Below are positions 27,919 through 39,378 of a DNA stretch of 64,000 nucleotides, piece after piece. The notes under the pieces were generated by a model that was given only the letters and a program-made list of their open reading frames with translations, made no database searches and was not told the origin of the DNA. The first letter of the stretch is position 1. Every line of letters begins with the position of its first letter. This stretch comes from JAHEFT01 sp963766195 (GTDB lineage Bacteria > Pseudomonadota > Gammaproteobacteria > Xanthomonadales > SZUA-36), in assembly GCA_963766195.1 (NCBI GenBank), contig CAVXYY010000012.1:62001-126000 (forward strand). The letters are read 5' to 3'. The translations under genes and the position numbers were made by a program.

Positions 27919-29282
27919 TGATCGAGACCCCTATGACTGAAACAACACTGATCAAGAATGCCCGCATGGTCAACGAAGGCCGTCGTCCGGGATGGCGACC
28001 TGCTGATCAGGAACGGCCGGATCGAAAAACTGGCCGCCTCCATCTCCGCTGACGGATAGCGGGAATGTCCTGGACGCGAAAGGCGCCTGGCTGCTACCCG
28101 GGATGATCGACGACCAGGTGCATTTTCGTGAACCGGGTTTGACCTACAAGGCAGGAATCTGGTCGGAGTCAAGGGCTGCAGCGGCCGGCGGCATTACCAG
28201 CTTCATGGAAATGCCCAATACCAAGCCCGCCACGGTCACGCTGCAGGCGCTGGACGACAAGTACGCGATCGCAGCGGAAAAATCCCTGGTCAATTATTCG
28301 TTCTATCTCGGAGCGACCAACGACAACCTTGACGTCATTCGTTCGCTGCCGCCGGGCGCTGCCGCCGGCATCAAGATTTTCATGGGCGCTTCGACCGGCA
28401 ACATGCTGGTCGACAACGAGAAAACCCTGGCGGGGATATTCCGGGATGCGCCGGCGCTGATCGCGACGCACTGTGAATCCAGCCCGATGATCCAGCAAAA
28501 CCTGGACGCGGCCCTGGAGCGTTACGGCCGCGAAATACCGGTGACCGAGCACCCCAATATCCGCAGCGCCGAGGCCTGCTACCAGTCCACCGTCCTGGCC
28601 ATGTCGCTGGCGCGCGAATTCAGTGCGCCGTTGCACGTGCTGCACCTGTCCACCGCCAGGGAAATGGAACTGTTCGAACCCGGCCCGATGAACGGCAAGC
28701 TGATCACGGCCGAGATGTGCGTTCACTTCCTGCATTTCAACGCCGACGATTACCCGCGCCTGGGCAACCTGATCAAGTGCAACCCGGCCATCAAGACGGC
28801 TGCCGACCAGGCCGCGCTGATCAAGGCGCTGCAGGACGGCCGGCTGGATATTATCGCCACCGATCATGCGCCCCACACCAGCGAGGAAAAAGCCAGCAGC
28901 GACTACCTGGAGGCGCCCTCGGGGCTGCCCCTGGTGCAGGACGCCCTGCTCACGGTGCTGGAGCTTGTATCACGACGGCGTGATCAGCATCGAGGACATC
29001 GTCACGAGAACTGCCCACAACCCGGCGGACCGTTTCGGGGTGATCGGCCGCGGCTACCTGCGCGAAGGTTACTGGGCGGACCTGGTGATGATCGACACCG
29101 CCAGCCCCACGCACGCCACCCATGAACGGGTGCTGTCGAAGTGCGGCTGGAGCCCGTTCGAGGGCGAGACTTTCCGCTCCTCGATCATCAGCACGCTGGT
29201 GAACGGCCAACCGGTCTGGCAGGACGGCAGGCTGATCGAAAGCGGCGCCGCCGCACGGCTCGAATTCGGGCGGCAAAGGTGA
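27918..29282 (+). CDS. pyrC: Dihydroorotase (three frameshifts)
   Basis: Zinc amidohydrolase of pyrimidine biosynthesis that converts carbamoyl aspartate to dihydroorotate. Visible motifs are PGMIDDQVHFREPG (first metal-binding HxH-like pair), THCES, HVLHLS, and the catalytic aspartate in IIATDHAPH. The N-terminal part from 27918/27933 (TLIKNARMVNEG), the VRDGDLLIRNGRIEKLAASI part, the long central block and the C-terminal YHDGVISIEDIVTRTAHNPA part are in different frames, with breaks near 27985, 28057 and 28970. Read as one gene, it is about 450 codons. As an essential enzyme it is unlikely to be a true pseudogene. Confidence 0.88.
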
Positions 29283-29341
29283 CCTTTCCGGCGTTTTGAA
29301 GTAATCTGCTCCGACCAAGCCTTAAACACAAGGAATAGAAC

Positions 29342-30130
29342 ATGGGATTTCTCCAAGGAAAACGCGCGTTGATCGTCGGCGTGGCCAGCCCCCGCTCCAT
29401 TGCCTGGGGCATCGCGGAGGCCATGCACGAACAGGGTGCTGAACTGGCTTTCACTTTCAGAACGACAAGCTGAAGTCACGGGTCGAGAAAATTGCCGAAG
29501 AAACCGGTTCCGGCATCGTAATCCCCTGCGACGTCGCGTCGGACGCCGAAATCGATAACGTGTTTACCGAACTGGCCAGACACTGGGACGGCTTCGACAT
29601 CCTGGTCCATTCGGTCGGTTTTGCGCCGCGGGAACAACTGGAAGGCGATTACCTGGATGCCGTTACCCGCGAAGGTTTCCAGATTGCACACGACATCAGT
29701 TCCTACAGTTTTGCCGCCCTGGCCAAGGCCGGTCTACCGATGATGCAGGGCCGGGACGGCTGCGATGCTGACCCTCACCTACGTGGGATCGGAAAAAGTG
29801 TTGCAGGGCTATAACGTGATGGGCCTGGCCAAGGCCAGCCTCGAGGCCAACGTGCGCTACATGGCCGCCAACCTGGGCCCCAGGGGTATCCGCGTGAACG
29901 CGATCTCGGCGGGCCCGATCAAGACCCTGGCCGCCGCCGGCATCGCCGATTTCCGGAAAATGCTGCACCACGTCGAAGAAGCCGCGCCCATGCGGCGCAC
30001 GGTGACCCCGAAGGAAGTCGGCAATGTCGCCGCATTCCTGTGCTCGGACCTGGCTTCCGGAGTAACCGGCGAGATCACCTTCGTCGACTCAGGCTACAAC
30101 ATCCTGGGTATGACGGGTTTGGCCACGTAG
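29342..30130 (+). CDS. fabI: Enoyl-[acyl-carrier-protein] reductase (NADH) FabI (two frameshifts)
   Basis: Final reductase of the fatty-acid elongation cycle. The start MGFLQGKRALIVGVASPRSIAWGIA has the FabI-type nucleotide-binding motif. The catalytic Tyr and Lys are in YNVMGLAKA, and AISAGPIKTLAA is diagnostic of FabI, the triclosan target. Two single-base breaks, near 29460 and near 29757, separate the three frames. The TAG stop codon is part of the GTAG foot of the REP element that follows. About 260 codons when joined, the normal length. Confidence 0.9.
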
Positions 30131-30187
30131 GAGCGGATTCATTCGCGATTGGTTTTAAAGGCCAATCGCGGATAAATCCGCTCCTAC
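30127..30187. repeat. REP pair overlapping the fabI stop codon
   Basis: GTAGGAGCGGATTCATTCGCGAT and the inverted GTAGGAGCGGATTTATCCGCGAT unit face each other around a short spacer. The TAG of fabI lies in the left GTAG. Confidence 0.92.
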
Positions 30188-30191
30188 AATA

Positions 30192-32132
30192 CTAAAACCG
30201 GTCTTCAAACACCTGGATTTCCGACTGCTCGCGCAACATCTTGACGAAACCCATGATTTCGGTGTTCGCACTGGCGTTGGCGATGCGGCGTTGATACGCC
30301 TGCTTGCGCAGTGACGTCGTCGTCGCTTAACTCGCCCGGCGTGACGCTGTCGAGCTGAACCACTGCATAGCCGCTGTTCACTTCCAGCACCTGCGGTGGC
30401 CGGGCCTTCATCACCCGGCGCCTGCATCAGGAAAATCCCGCTGCGCAAGCGTGGATCGATGGTCGGGTTCGTTGCGCGTCGCTGCCTCGGACTGCACCAG
30501 CTCCAGCCCGGACGACTCGGCCAGGGATTCCATGGTCTCGCCGCCGGCCAGGCTGGCCAGGAGTTCCTCGGCCCTGGCGGACGCGGTTTCCATCGCGCGC
30601 TGGTTCCTGACGCTTTCCACCACCTGGTCGCGGACGTCTTCCAGCGGCAGTTGCACCACCGGAAAATGTTCTTTCAGGTGAATCAGCACGATGTGATTTT
30701 CACCGAGGTCGATCGGGTCGCTGACCACACCCTGGCCCAAGACCAGGTCCGAGAAAGCCGTGTTGACCACATCCATGCGCGCGGCCATGCCGCTGTCGCC
30801 GCCCTGGCGTCCAAAAGGACCGGCCTGCTGGACTTCCAGGCCCAACTCCTGCGGCTGCGGCTTCCAGCGTGGTGGGATCTTCGTAAATGATGTCCACCAG
30901 GCGGTCAGCCTGCTCCAGGAAGCGACGTTCATCCGCTTCGGTCCGAAACTCCTGGACCAGGATATCGCGCGCCTCGGTGTAAGCTCATGCCCTGCGCCGG
31001 GCGGATATCCCGCAGCTTGATCACGTGCCAGCCAAAGCCGGTCTGAACCGGGTCGGACACCGGGTTATCCAGCGACAATTCATACAGACCGTCTTCAAAA
31101 GCCTGGACCATGAATCCCGGCTCCACCCAGCCCAGGTCACCGCCGGCGTCCGCCGATCCGATATCCTGCGAGTTTTCCTCCGCCAGCGTGGCGAAATCTT
31201 CACCGGCGCGGGCGCGCTCGCGAGATCCTCGGCCTTCTGACGCGCCGTTTCGATATCCACTTCCGGGGCATCCGGCGCGACTTCGATCAGGATATGGGAA
31301 GCCAGCCGGGCTTCAGGGGTAACGAAGCGCGATTTCTGTTCTTCGAACCGGGCCTTGAGTTCATCCTCGTTCGGTTCGGTCGACCCGCCCATGGTCGCCG
31401 CGTCGAGTTCGATGTATTCGATCGCGACCTTCTCTTCGGAAACGTATTCGCCTTGTGCTCGTCATACCAGGCCTGGATGGCTTCCTCTGCAACCGGCTCA
31501 TCCGCAGGCGCTTCTTCACCTTCGGCAACCGCCGGAAATGCCGGAACAACCAGCGCCTTGAAGGCGCGCTTCTGTTCCATCAGGCTGACATAATCGTTCA
31601 TTTCCCAGTCGGTCGAAATTGCGCTGGTGGCAATGGCGGACGGAAACTGGTTGAGGATCATCGACACCCGCATTTCTTCTTCAAACCGCTTCGCGGTCAT
31701 GCCCTGGGAGGCCAGCCGCGACTGGTAGACATCGGCGTTGAATTCACCGTCGACATTAAAACTCTCCATGCTCCTGATCCGTTCAGCCAGCACGTCGTTG
31801 GCCACCGCCAGTCCGGCATCGACCGATACCTGGGCCATCAGTTCCTCGTCGATCATCTGGTCCAGGTACTGGCGCCGGATGATGGGCTGATCAAACAATT
31901 CCGGGTCAAACGCCTCACCCATTTGAGCCTGCATCCGGCGACGGTAATTCTGAAAGCCGGCGTTGAACTCGTTGATGGTGATTTCCTTCTCATTGACGAC
32001 CGCGATCGCGTTGACCGCATCGGACTGGAAATAGGAATTCACGCCAACGAAGGCAAAAGGAATGATCAGGATTGCGAAGATGAAAATGGCGACGATGCCG
32101 GACAACCTGTCGCGAATTGACTGAAGAACCAT
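30192..32132 (-). CDS. ppiD: PpiD-type peptidyl-prolyl isomerase/periplasmic chaperone (about six frameshifts)
   Basis: An inner-membrane-anchored periplasmic folding factor. The N-terminus has a cytosolic start MVLQSIRDRLSGIVAIF, one membrane helix and then a SurA-N-like domain (EFNAGFQNYRRRMQAQ). Parvulin-like domain pieces follow (HILIEVAPDAPEV, then GWHVIKLRDIRPAQG), and the C-terminus reads MLREQSEIQVFEDRF. The pieces lie in several frames with breaks near 31440, 31220, 30990, 30870, 30410 and 30310. The position behind hupB matches the lon-hupB-ppiD order of E. coli. Confidence 0.88.
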
Positions 32133-32195
32133 AATAGCTCACTTGGTTAAGGTGTCGCGCGGCACAGGGCTGCCCGCAGCGACACGGTTGTATTC

Positions 32196-32224
32196 AAAAA
32201 AAAGGGCGCCTGGGGCGCCCTTTT
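32196..32224 (-). terminator. Intrinsic terminator after the tRNA-Val/tRNA-Asp pair
   Basis: The stem GGGCGCC/GGCGCCC has a short loop and is followed on the minus strand by a run of eight T residues. Confidence 0.85.
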
Positions 32225-32233
32225 CCGAAATAG

Positions 32234-32310
32234 TGGCGGAGTGGACGGGGCTCGAACCCGCGACCCCCGGCGTGACAGGCCGGTATTCTAACCAACTGAA
32301 CTACCACTCC
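32234..32310 (-). tRNA. tRNA-Asp(GTC)
   Basis: A 77-nt cloverleaf with encoded CCA. The acceptor stem is GGAGTGG/CCACTCC. The anticodon loop CTGTCAC gives GTC. It is co-transcribed with tRNA-Val and followed by an intrinsic terminator. Confidence 0.97.
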
Positions 32311-32318
32311 GCGATTTC

Positions 32319-32394
32319 TGGTGGGTGCTGACGGGCTCGAACCGCCGACCCTCGCCTTGTAAGGGCGATGCTCTTCCAACTGAGCTAAGCACCC
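32319..32394 (-). tRNA. tRNA-Val(TAC)
   Basis: A 76-nt cloverleaf with encoded CCA. The acceptor stem GGGTGCT pairs with AGCACCC. The anticodon loop CTTACAA gives TAC, which reads valine GTA/GTG codons. It lies 8 bp upstream of tRNA-Asp, between hupB and ppiD. Confidence 0.97.
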
Positions 32395-32407
32395 TTCAGA
32401 AGGCGCG

Positions 32408-32680
32408 CTAGTTTACAGCGTCTTTCAGAGCTTTGCCAGCCTTGAATGCGGGATTCTTGGAAGCCTTGATTTTGATGGTTTCGCCGGTACGGGGATTACG
32501 CCCGGTGCGGGCTGCGCGCTTGCGAACCGAGAAGGTTCCGAAGCCAACCAGTGAGACGGTACCGCCCTTTTTCAGGGTCTTGGTAACGGTTTTAACCAAT
32601 GCGTCAAGGGCACGGCCAGCGTCTGCTTTAGACAGTCCAGCGGTATCAGCAATAGCATCAATAAGATCAGATTTGTTCAT
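32408..32680 (-). CDS. hupB: HU-family DNA-binding protein, beta type by context
   Basis: A 90-residue nucleoid protein. The start MNKSDLIDAIA, the VSLVGFGTFSVRKRAARTGRNPRTGE DNA-binding arm (GFGTF, RTGRNPRTG) and the ending KAGKALKDAVN are textbook HU. The position directly downstream of lon and upstream of ppiD identifies it as the hupB orthologue. The frame is intact. The minus-strand leader has a TATAAC -10-like hexamer about 95 bp upstream of the start. Confidence 0.96.
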   Translation of the reverse strand: MNKSDLIDAIADTAGLSKADAGRALDALVKTVTKTLKKGGTVSLVGFGTFSVRKRAARTGRNPRTGETIKIKASKNPAFKAGKALKDAVN

Positions 32681-33010
32681 TATGGCACTCCAGTAAGGTG
32701 ATTAAGCGATGTGTTCTTCAGGCTAAACCAGACCCCCGACAACCAGACCCTGTCGGCTTGTTATAATTGCTTCGAAAGTTTCAGAAACTTCCGGAAAGCC
32801 TTGTCTGTCAAGGCCTGCCAGCCGTCCGTGAATACTAATACCTCGAAGCCCTTGGCGCAACACGTTTTCACGCCTTTTCCCATGTGTTTACTGAACTGGT
32901 CACGCCAAGTGATTCATAGTGCGGGAAAAGCCCGTTCCTAATTGCAGACGAACATCCGGTTTGCCCGCCGGCAATCCGGCAGGCCCTGAGGTTTGATTGC
33001 ACACCCGGTT
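32681..33010. other. Gene-free interval between lon and hupB
   Basis: About 330 bp with no supported gene. It holds the hupB promoter region on the minus strand (TATAAC near 32761-32766) and the lon 3' flank, where a GCCGG/CCGGC hairpin near 32970 may be part of a weak terminator. No repeats were seen. Confidence 0.45.
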
Positions 33011-35434
33011 TTAGTGGGTGATGACCGGCTCAGTTGCCTTCGCGTCCGCGCCTTCTTTTACCTCGACGGACGACGGCAGCGGCTTGGGCATTTCCACCAG
33101 GGCCAATTCCAGCACCTGGTCGATGGTCGAAACCGGATGAATGTCCAGCTTTTTGAGAATCGCCTTGGGAATATCCACGAGGTCTTTCTCATTCTCTTCC
33201 GGGATGATCACCATCTCGATGCCACCGCGGTGCGCGGCGAGCAATTTTTCTTTCAGCCCGCCGATCGGAAGCACACTTCCCCGCAGCGTGATTTCACCCG
33301 TCATCGCGACGTTGGCGCGCACCGGAATCTTGCTCAGCGATGAAACCAGGGCCGTGCACATGGCGATACCGGCGGACGGCCCGTCTTTCGGGCGTCGCGC
33401 CTTCCGGCACGTGCACATGGGCATCCAGCTGCTGGTAAAAACCGGCTTCAATACCGAGGTGTTCCGCGCGGCTGCGCACGACCGTCATGGCCGCCTGGAT
33501 GGATTCCTTCATGACATCGCCCAGGTGTCCGGTCAGGGTCAGGTTGCCCTTGCCGGGAACCAGCGTGGCTTCGATTTTCAGCAATTCGCCGCCCACTTCG
33601 GTCCAGGCCAGGCCGGTGACCTGCCCGACTTCGTCCTTCTCGTCCATCACGCCGTAGCGGAAGCGACGCACGCCCAGGTAGCTGTCCAGGTTGCGCGAGC
33701 CCACCGAGATCTTTTCCTTGCCCTTGTCGAGCGCCAGTTGCTTCACGACCTTGCGGCAGATCTTGGCGATCTCGCGTTCCAGGTTACGCACGCCGGATTC
33801 ACGCGTGTAATAGCGGATGATGTCGATGAGCACCGGCTTGCTGACCTGGATTTCATCTTCCTTCAGGCCATGCTGCTTCCAGTTGCTTGGGCAGCAGGTA
33901 GCGCATCGCGATGTGCAACTTCTCGTCTTCGGTGTAACCCGGGATACGGATCACTTCCAGCCGGTCCAGCAGCGCCGGCGGTATGTTCAGCGAGTTGGCG
34001 GTCGCCACGAACATCACTTCGGACAGGTCGAAATCCACCTCCAGGTAATGGTCGTTGAACGCGTGGTTCTGCTCCGGATCGAGCACTTCCAGCAAGGCGG
34101 AAGACGGGTCGCCGCGGAAATCCATCGACATCTTGTCCAGCTCGTCGAGCATGAACAGCGGGTTGCGCGAACCCACCTTGGCCATGTTCTGCACCACGCG
34201 TCCCGGCATCGAGCCGATGTAGGTTCTGCGGTGTCCGCGAATCTCGGCTTCGTCCCGCACCCCGCCCAGCGACATGCGGACGAACTTGCGGCCGGTGGCG
34301 CGGGCGATCGAACGGCCCAGGCTGGTTTTGCCCACGCCGGGAGGCCCGACCAGGCACAGGATGGCGCCCTTCATGTGGCGAACGCGCTGCTGCACCGCGA
34401 GGTACTCCAGGATGCGTTCCTTGACCTTCTCGAGCCCGTAGTGATCGGCCTCGAGAATCTCTTCGGCGATGTCCAGCTTCTTGCGGATCCGGCTGCGCTT
34501 CTTCCACGGAACGTTCAGCATCCAGTCGATGTAATTGCGCACCACCGTGGCTTCGGCCGACATCGGCGACATCATCTTGAGCTTGTTCAGTTCGGAGTTG
34601 GCTTTTTCGCTGGCTTCCTTCGGCATGCCGCTTTCGTCGATGCGGTTGGCCAGGTCCTCCATGTCATTGGGCGTGTCTTCCATGTCGCCCAATTCTTTCT
34701 GGATGGCCTTCATCTGTTCATTCAGGTAATACTCCCGCTGGCTCTTTTCCATCTGGGTCTTGACCCGCCCGCGGATGCGCTTTTCCAGCTGCAGCACGTC
34801 GATCTCACCCTCGACCAGGGCCATCAGGTGTTCCATGCGCCGCCTCGGGCTGCCCATTTCGAGCAGCACCTGCTTTTCTTCCAGGCGGATGGCCAGGTGC
34901 GCCGCCACCGTGTCGGCCAGGCGGCTCGGCGTCTTCGATACCGGCCAGCGTCGTCAACAGCTCCGGGGGAATCTTCCGGTTGAGCTTCACGTACTGTTCG
35001 AACAGGGAAACCAGCGAACGCATGGTGACCTCGAGTTCCTTCTCGGTGCCATCGTCGCTGATCGGCACGAGCTCCCAGTTCGCCTCGAAAAAGCCGCTTT
35101 CCTCGGTGAACTTGCTGATGTGCACGCGCTCACCGCCTTCCACCAGCACCTTGGTCGTGCCATCGGGAAGCTTCAGCAACTGCAGCACGGTTGCCAGGGT
35201 GCCGACGTCGAACAGGTCGGCCTGTTGCGGTTCGTCGATCTCGGCGCCGCGCTGCGTGACCAGCACGATGCGCTTGTTCAGGTCCATCGCCTTGTCCAGC
35301 GCCAGGATCGAACGTTCCCGGCCCACGAACAGCGGAATCACCATGTGCGGATAGACCACGACATCGCGCAGCGACAATACCGGCGTCGGTTGTTCGGTTA
35401 TCGGGGTAAGGATCGTTGTTTTGCTTTCTGGCAT
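33011..35434 (-). CDS. lon: ATP-dependent protease Lon (three frameshifts)
   Basis: Lon degrades misfolded and regulatory proteins in the cytosol. All domains are recognisable: the N-terminal substrate domain (VYPHMVIPLFVGRERSI), the coiled-coil (MEKSQREYYLNEQMKAIQ), the AAA+ module with Walker A GPPGVGKTSLG and Walker B FMLDELDK, and the protease domain with catalytic Ser in KDGPSAGIAM and Lys in GGLKEKLLAA. Breaks near 34925, 33875 and 33395 divide it into four frames. Joined length is about 805 codons, normal for Lon. The gene sits between clpX and hupB, the canonical order. Confidence 0.93.
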
Positions 35435-35585
35435 GGAATTTTCCTCTCTGGCGCCCCTCTTCTGAACCGGGCGTGGTCCACGGGTCTGCCTGCGTTAATC
35501 ATAGCAGTCTGGAGAGGTGGAGTTCGCCTTCCAGGTCAGTTAACCGAGATATTGGCGCGCAGCCGGATATTTCAAGGGGAAACCT

Positions 35586-35745
35586 GTAGGAGCGGATTAG
35601 CGCAGGCAACGAAACGAGTGCGTTTTCGCCGCAGGCGAAGAAGCGCTCGATGAGTGCCGTGGCGCGTCCGCGATCGTATTTACCGAGGCAAAATTCGCGA
35701 TCGTGTTTAACGAAGGAAAACCATCGCGGATGAATCCGCTCCTAC
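35586..35745. repeat. Long REP variant plus REP partner between clpX and lon
   Basis: The left unit starts GTAGGAGCGGATTAGCGCAGG and carries an about 70-bp insertion (including GAAGAAGCGCTCG) in place of the usual short hairpin tip. A normal inverted unit ends at 35745. The same long variant occurs at 41116. Confidence 0.85.
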
Positions 35746-35755
35746 GAAAAAAAAC

Positions 35756-37027
35756 CTAATCCGCAGCGCCGACTGCGTGTTGCTGGTTTTCGTACAGGAA
35801 ATACGGCTCGGCCTCGCCCTCGATGACGGTTTCGTCGACCACCACCTTGGACACGTTATCGAGCGACGGCAGGTCGTACATGCTGTTGAGCAGTACGCCT
35901 TCGAGGATGGTCCGCAGGCCGCGGGCGCCGGTTTTACGCGCCATCGCCTTGCGGGCAATCGCCGCCAGTGCGTCGTCGCGGATTTCCAGGTCGGCGCCTT
36001 CCATCGCAAACAGGGCCTTGTACTGCTTGGCCAGGGCGTTTTTGGGTTCAACCAGGATCTTGATCAGCGCTTCTTCGTCGAGTTCCTCCAGCGTCGCCAC
36101 GATCGGCAGGCGGCCGACGAATTCGGGGATCAGCCCGTACTTGACCAGGTCTTCCGGCTCAACGTCGAGCAGGACTTCGCCGATGTTGGCGCTGACGTCC
36201 TTGCTTTTCACGTCTGCCGAGAAACCGATGCCGGCTGAAGACGACCGCGCCTGGATGACTTTCTCCAGGCCGGAAAATGCACCGCCGCAGATGAACAGGA
36301 TCTGGCTGGTGTTGACCTGCAGGAATTCCTGCTGCGGATGTTTGCGCCCGCCCTGCGGCGGCACCGAAGCGATCGTGCCTTCGATCAGTTTGAGCAGCGC
36401 CTGCTGCACGCCTTCACCGGAAACGTCGCGGGTGATGGACGGGTTCTCGGCCTTGCGCGAAACCTTGTCGATTTCGTCGATATAAACAATGCCCGTCTGG
36501 GCCTTGTCCACGTCGTAATCGCATTTCTGCAGCAGTTTCTGGATGATGTTCTCGACGTCTTCGCCCACGTAACCGGCTTCGGTCAGGGTGGTGGCATCCG
36601 CGATGGTAAACGGCACGTTCAGCATGCGGGCAAGCGTTTCGGCGAGCAGCGTCTTGCCGGACCCGGTCGGGCCGATCAGCAGGATATTGCTCTTGGACAG
36701 TTCGATTTCTTCTTCGCGCGCGCGGTTTTCCAACCGCTTGTAGTGGTTGTAGACCGCCACCGAAAGCACTTTCTTGGCGTGCTCCTGGCCGATCACGAAT
36801 TCGTTCAGAAACGCGTGGATTTCCTGGGGTTTGGGCAGGTTGTCGCGATCCCGGACACTGCTCTCATCCAGCTCTTCGCGAATGATGTCGTTGCACAATT
36901 CAACGCATTCGTCACAGATGTAAACGCTTGGCCCGGCGATCAGTTTGCGGACTTCATGCTGGCTCTTGCCGCAAAAAGAGCAATAAAGAATTTTGCCATC
37001 CGCACTCTTGAGATCTTTGTCGCTCAT
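35756..37027 (-). CDS. clpX: ClpX, ATP-binding subunit of ClpXP protease
   Basis: A 423-residue unfoldase. The N-terminal zinc finger is CSFCGKSQHE with CDEC. Walker A is GPTGSGKT, Walker B is IVYIDEIDK, and the pore loop is YVGEDVEN. It recognises tagged substrates and feeds them to ClpP. It follows clpP by about 50 bp in the same direction. The frame is intact although both neighbours clpP and lon are broken. Confidence 0.97.
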   Translation of the reverse strand: MSDKDLKSADGKILYCSFCGKSQHEVRKLIAGPSVYICDECVELCNDIIREELDESSVRDRDNLPKPQEIHAFLNEFVIGQEHAKKVLSVAVYNHYKRLENRAREEEIELSKSNILLIGPTGSGKTLLAETLARMLNVPFTIADATTLTEAGYVGEDVENIIQKLLQKCDYDVDKAQTGIVYIDEIDKVSRKAENPSITRDVSGEGVQQALLKLIEGTIASVPPQGGRKHPQQEFLQVNTSQILFICGGAFSGLEKVIQARSSSAGIGFSADVKSKDVSANIGEVLLDVEPEDLVKYGLIPEFVGRLPIVATLEELDEEALIKILVEPKNALAKQYKALFAMEGADLEIRDDALAAIARKAMARKTGARGLRTILEGVLLNSMYDLPSLDNVSKVVVDETVIEGEAEPYFLYENQQHAVGAAD

Positions 37028-37079
37028 TGCACCAACTTAATTTCGTTTTAACGGTTTACTCACTATCGTAGTGAAAATA

Positions 37080-37728
37080 TTACCTTTTTTTACTGTCGGA
37101 GTCGACCCTTCTGTTGTCGAACACCTTGTCTATCAGGCCGTAGCTCAAGGCCTGCTGTGGATCCATGAAATTATCGCGCTCGGTGTCGACTGGCTATCTG
37201 GTCAACCGATTGGCCGCTATGTCCCGCCAGTATCTCATTTAACTGGTGCCGGATTTTGAGAATTTCCCGCGCATGAATGTCGATATCGGTGGCCTGGCCC
37301 TGGTAACCGCCCAGCGGCTGATGAATCATGACCCGGGAATGCGGCAGGCAATAGCGTTTGCCCTTGGCGCCCGCAGGCCAGCAACACGGCGCCCATGCTG
37401 GCGGCCTGCCCCACGCACATCGTGCTGACTTCACAGCGGATAAACTGCATGGTGTCGTAGATGGCCAGGCCCGCGCTGACGGAACCGCCGGGGCTGTTGA
37501 TGTACAGGCTGATGTCCTTGTCCGGGTTCTCCGATTCCAGGAACAGCAACTGGGCCACCACCAGGTTGGCCATGTAGTCTTCGACCTGGCCGACAAGGAA
37601 AATGACGCGGTCCTTGAGCAGGCGGGAATAGATGTCGTAAGCACGCTCACCGCGGGAGCTTTGCTCAACCACCATGGGAACGAGATTCAGCGACTGCGGA
37701 TCAAACTCCCTGTATTCATTGTGTCCAT
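37080..37728 (-). CDS. clpP: ClpP protease subunit (three frameshifts)
   Basis: Serine protease ring subunit. The catalytic triad is visible across frames: Ser in GQAASMGAVLL, His in PHSRVMIHQPLGG, Asp in DTERDNFMDPQQA. The N-terminus EYREFDPQSLNLVPMVVEQ links to the ATG at 37728 if one A is restored near 37715. The two other breaks lie near 37360 and 37200. The C-terminus ends GLIDKVFDNRR plus a short tail. Joined length is about 215 codons, normal for ClpP. Confidence 0.92.
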
Positions 37729-37756
37729 GTTCCCTCTCGCAGCCTGCCAGCCGCTG

Positions 37757-39066
37757 TTACGAACGCGCCGTGGCGGCCGTGATGACTTCCTGGAATTTCA
37801 TTTCCTGATGTGTTCACTTTAGCGTTTTCCAACACCCAGTCAACCACTTGTTCCTCCAGCACCGAACTCTCCACCTGTTGCAGCAGGTTCTGGTTGCTGT
37901 AGTACAACCGCACCACTTCGGCGGGTTCTTCGTAGGTTCCGGCCACCAGTTCGATGGCTTCCCGGACCTTGGCGGCATTGGTGCGGATGTTGTTCTGCTG
38001 CGCCAGTTCACCCAGCAGCAGTCCGGCGCGCACCCGGCCTTCGGCCTGCTCCCGGAACGGTTCGATCAGCGCCTGCATCTGCTCGGGCGGTATGTCCTGG
38101 CCCCGGGCCATCTGCGCCACCATGCTGGCCGCTTCCTGCTGGACCAGGCTGGGGGGCACTTCCAGGTCGGGCGCAATCAACTTCAGTTGTTCGATCAGGC
38201 GCACCTTCAGTAGACTGCTGGTGGCCTGTTTCAGTTCCCGGTTCAGGTTGTTGCGAATCTCTTCCCTGAAGGATTCCAGCGTGCCGTCTTCAACCCCGAA
38301 GCTCTTGATGAACTCTTCATCCACTTCCGGCAGGACGCCCTCGGAAACCGAGGCGACGTGCAATTCTGTCTTGACCTTCTTACCCGCCAGGCTCGCTTCG
38401 CGGAAGTTTTCCGGGAAGGTCAGCTTGACGGATTTGCGTTCACCGGCGGGAATCGAGGCAACCGCTTTTTCCAGCTCTTCGAAACCGGATTCGCCCATCA
38501 CGATCGCGAAACGCTGCTCGCCCTCGGCCGGCACGCGGCCTTCCTTGGTCTCCGCCGAGTAATCGATCAACACCCGGTCACCCGCTTGCGCGGTCCGCTC
38601 CACCACCGACCAGGTCTTGCGCTGGGTGCGCAGCGTGCTCAGCATTTCATCGACGTCTTCGTCGCTGATCTCGGCCAGCGGGCGTTCGATGGTCATCGCG
38701 CTGACGTCCAGCGTTGCCGATTTCCGGGTAGACTTCGATCAGTGCGCTGAACTGAAAATCCCCGCCTTCCTGGTCTTCCGGCTCGGCGTCGAGGCGTGGC
38801 CTGGAGGCCGGGCGGAGGTCTTCATCCCGGATCGCCTGTTGCAGGCCTTGCTGCATGGTTTCATTCAGAATATCCAGCCGGACCTGCTTGCCGTAGCGCT
38901 GCTTGACGACGCTCATCGGCACGCGGCCGGGGCGGAAGCCCTTGACCCGGACCGTCTTGCTCAGCTCGCGCAACTTGGAATCGACTTTAACCTGGATTTC
39001 CTGACCGGGAACCTGCACTGTCAGGCGGCGCTCGAGACCGCTGGTGTTTTCTACAGAAACTTGCAT
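37757..39066 (-). CDS. tig: Trigger factor (two frameshifts)
   Basis: Ribosome-bound chaperone and peptidyl-prolyl isomerase. The N-terminal ribosome-binding signature GFRPGRVP is present, and the ribosome-binding domain begins MQVSVENTSGLERRLTV. The PPIase region (DRVLIDYSAETKEG) and the helical C-terminal arms follow. Breaks lie near 38700 and 37815; removing one G at the latter gives the expected ending SEMKFQEVITAATARS. It is the first gene of the tig-clpP-clpX-lon-hupB-ppiD block, directly after a tRNA cluster on the same strand. Confidence 0.93.
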
Positions 39067-39129
39067 AGCATTGATCAAACCTGTTGGTGTAATAGTTATC
39101 AGTACGGGCCGGGGTGTGTTACGGACCAG

Positions 39130-39216
<87 letters not shown>

Positions 39217-39231
39217 GTGTCGGAAAAAAAC

Positions 39232-39307
39232 TGGTGGGCCGTGTAGGAATCGAACCTACAACCAATAGATTAAGAGTCTACTGCTCTGCCAATTGAGCTA
39301 ACGGCCC
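39232..39307 (-). tRNA. tRNA-Lys(CTT)
   Basis: A 76-nt cloverleaf with encoded CCA. The acceptor stem is GGGCCGT/ACGGCCC. The anticodon loop CTCTTAA gives CTT, reading AAG. Part of the tRNA-His/Lys/Leu run. Confidence 0.96.
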
Positions 39308-39368
39308 GTTGGAGCGGCCCACGGCCGCGATTTCATTAACCTGTTGGAGCGGGCCATGCCCGCGATTT
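39308..39368. repeat. REP-like pair with GTTGGAGCGG foot between tRNA-Lys and tRNA-His
   Basis: Two direct units, GTTGGAGCGGCCCACGGCCGCG and TGTTGGAGCGGGCCATGCCCG, differ from the main REP family by GTTG in place of GTAG and by C/G-rich arms. Confidence 0.75.
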
Positions 39369-39378
39369 CCTTAAAAAT

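Noticed and set aside
33011..39066. Programmed frameshifting in lon, clpP and tig
   Set aside because: The breaks are at different, non-slippery positions, and such recoding is not known for these genes; assembly indels are simpler.
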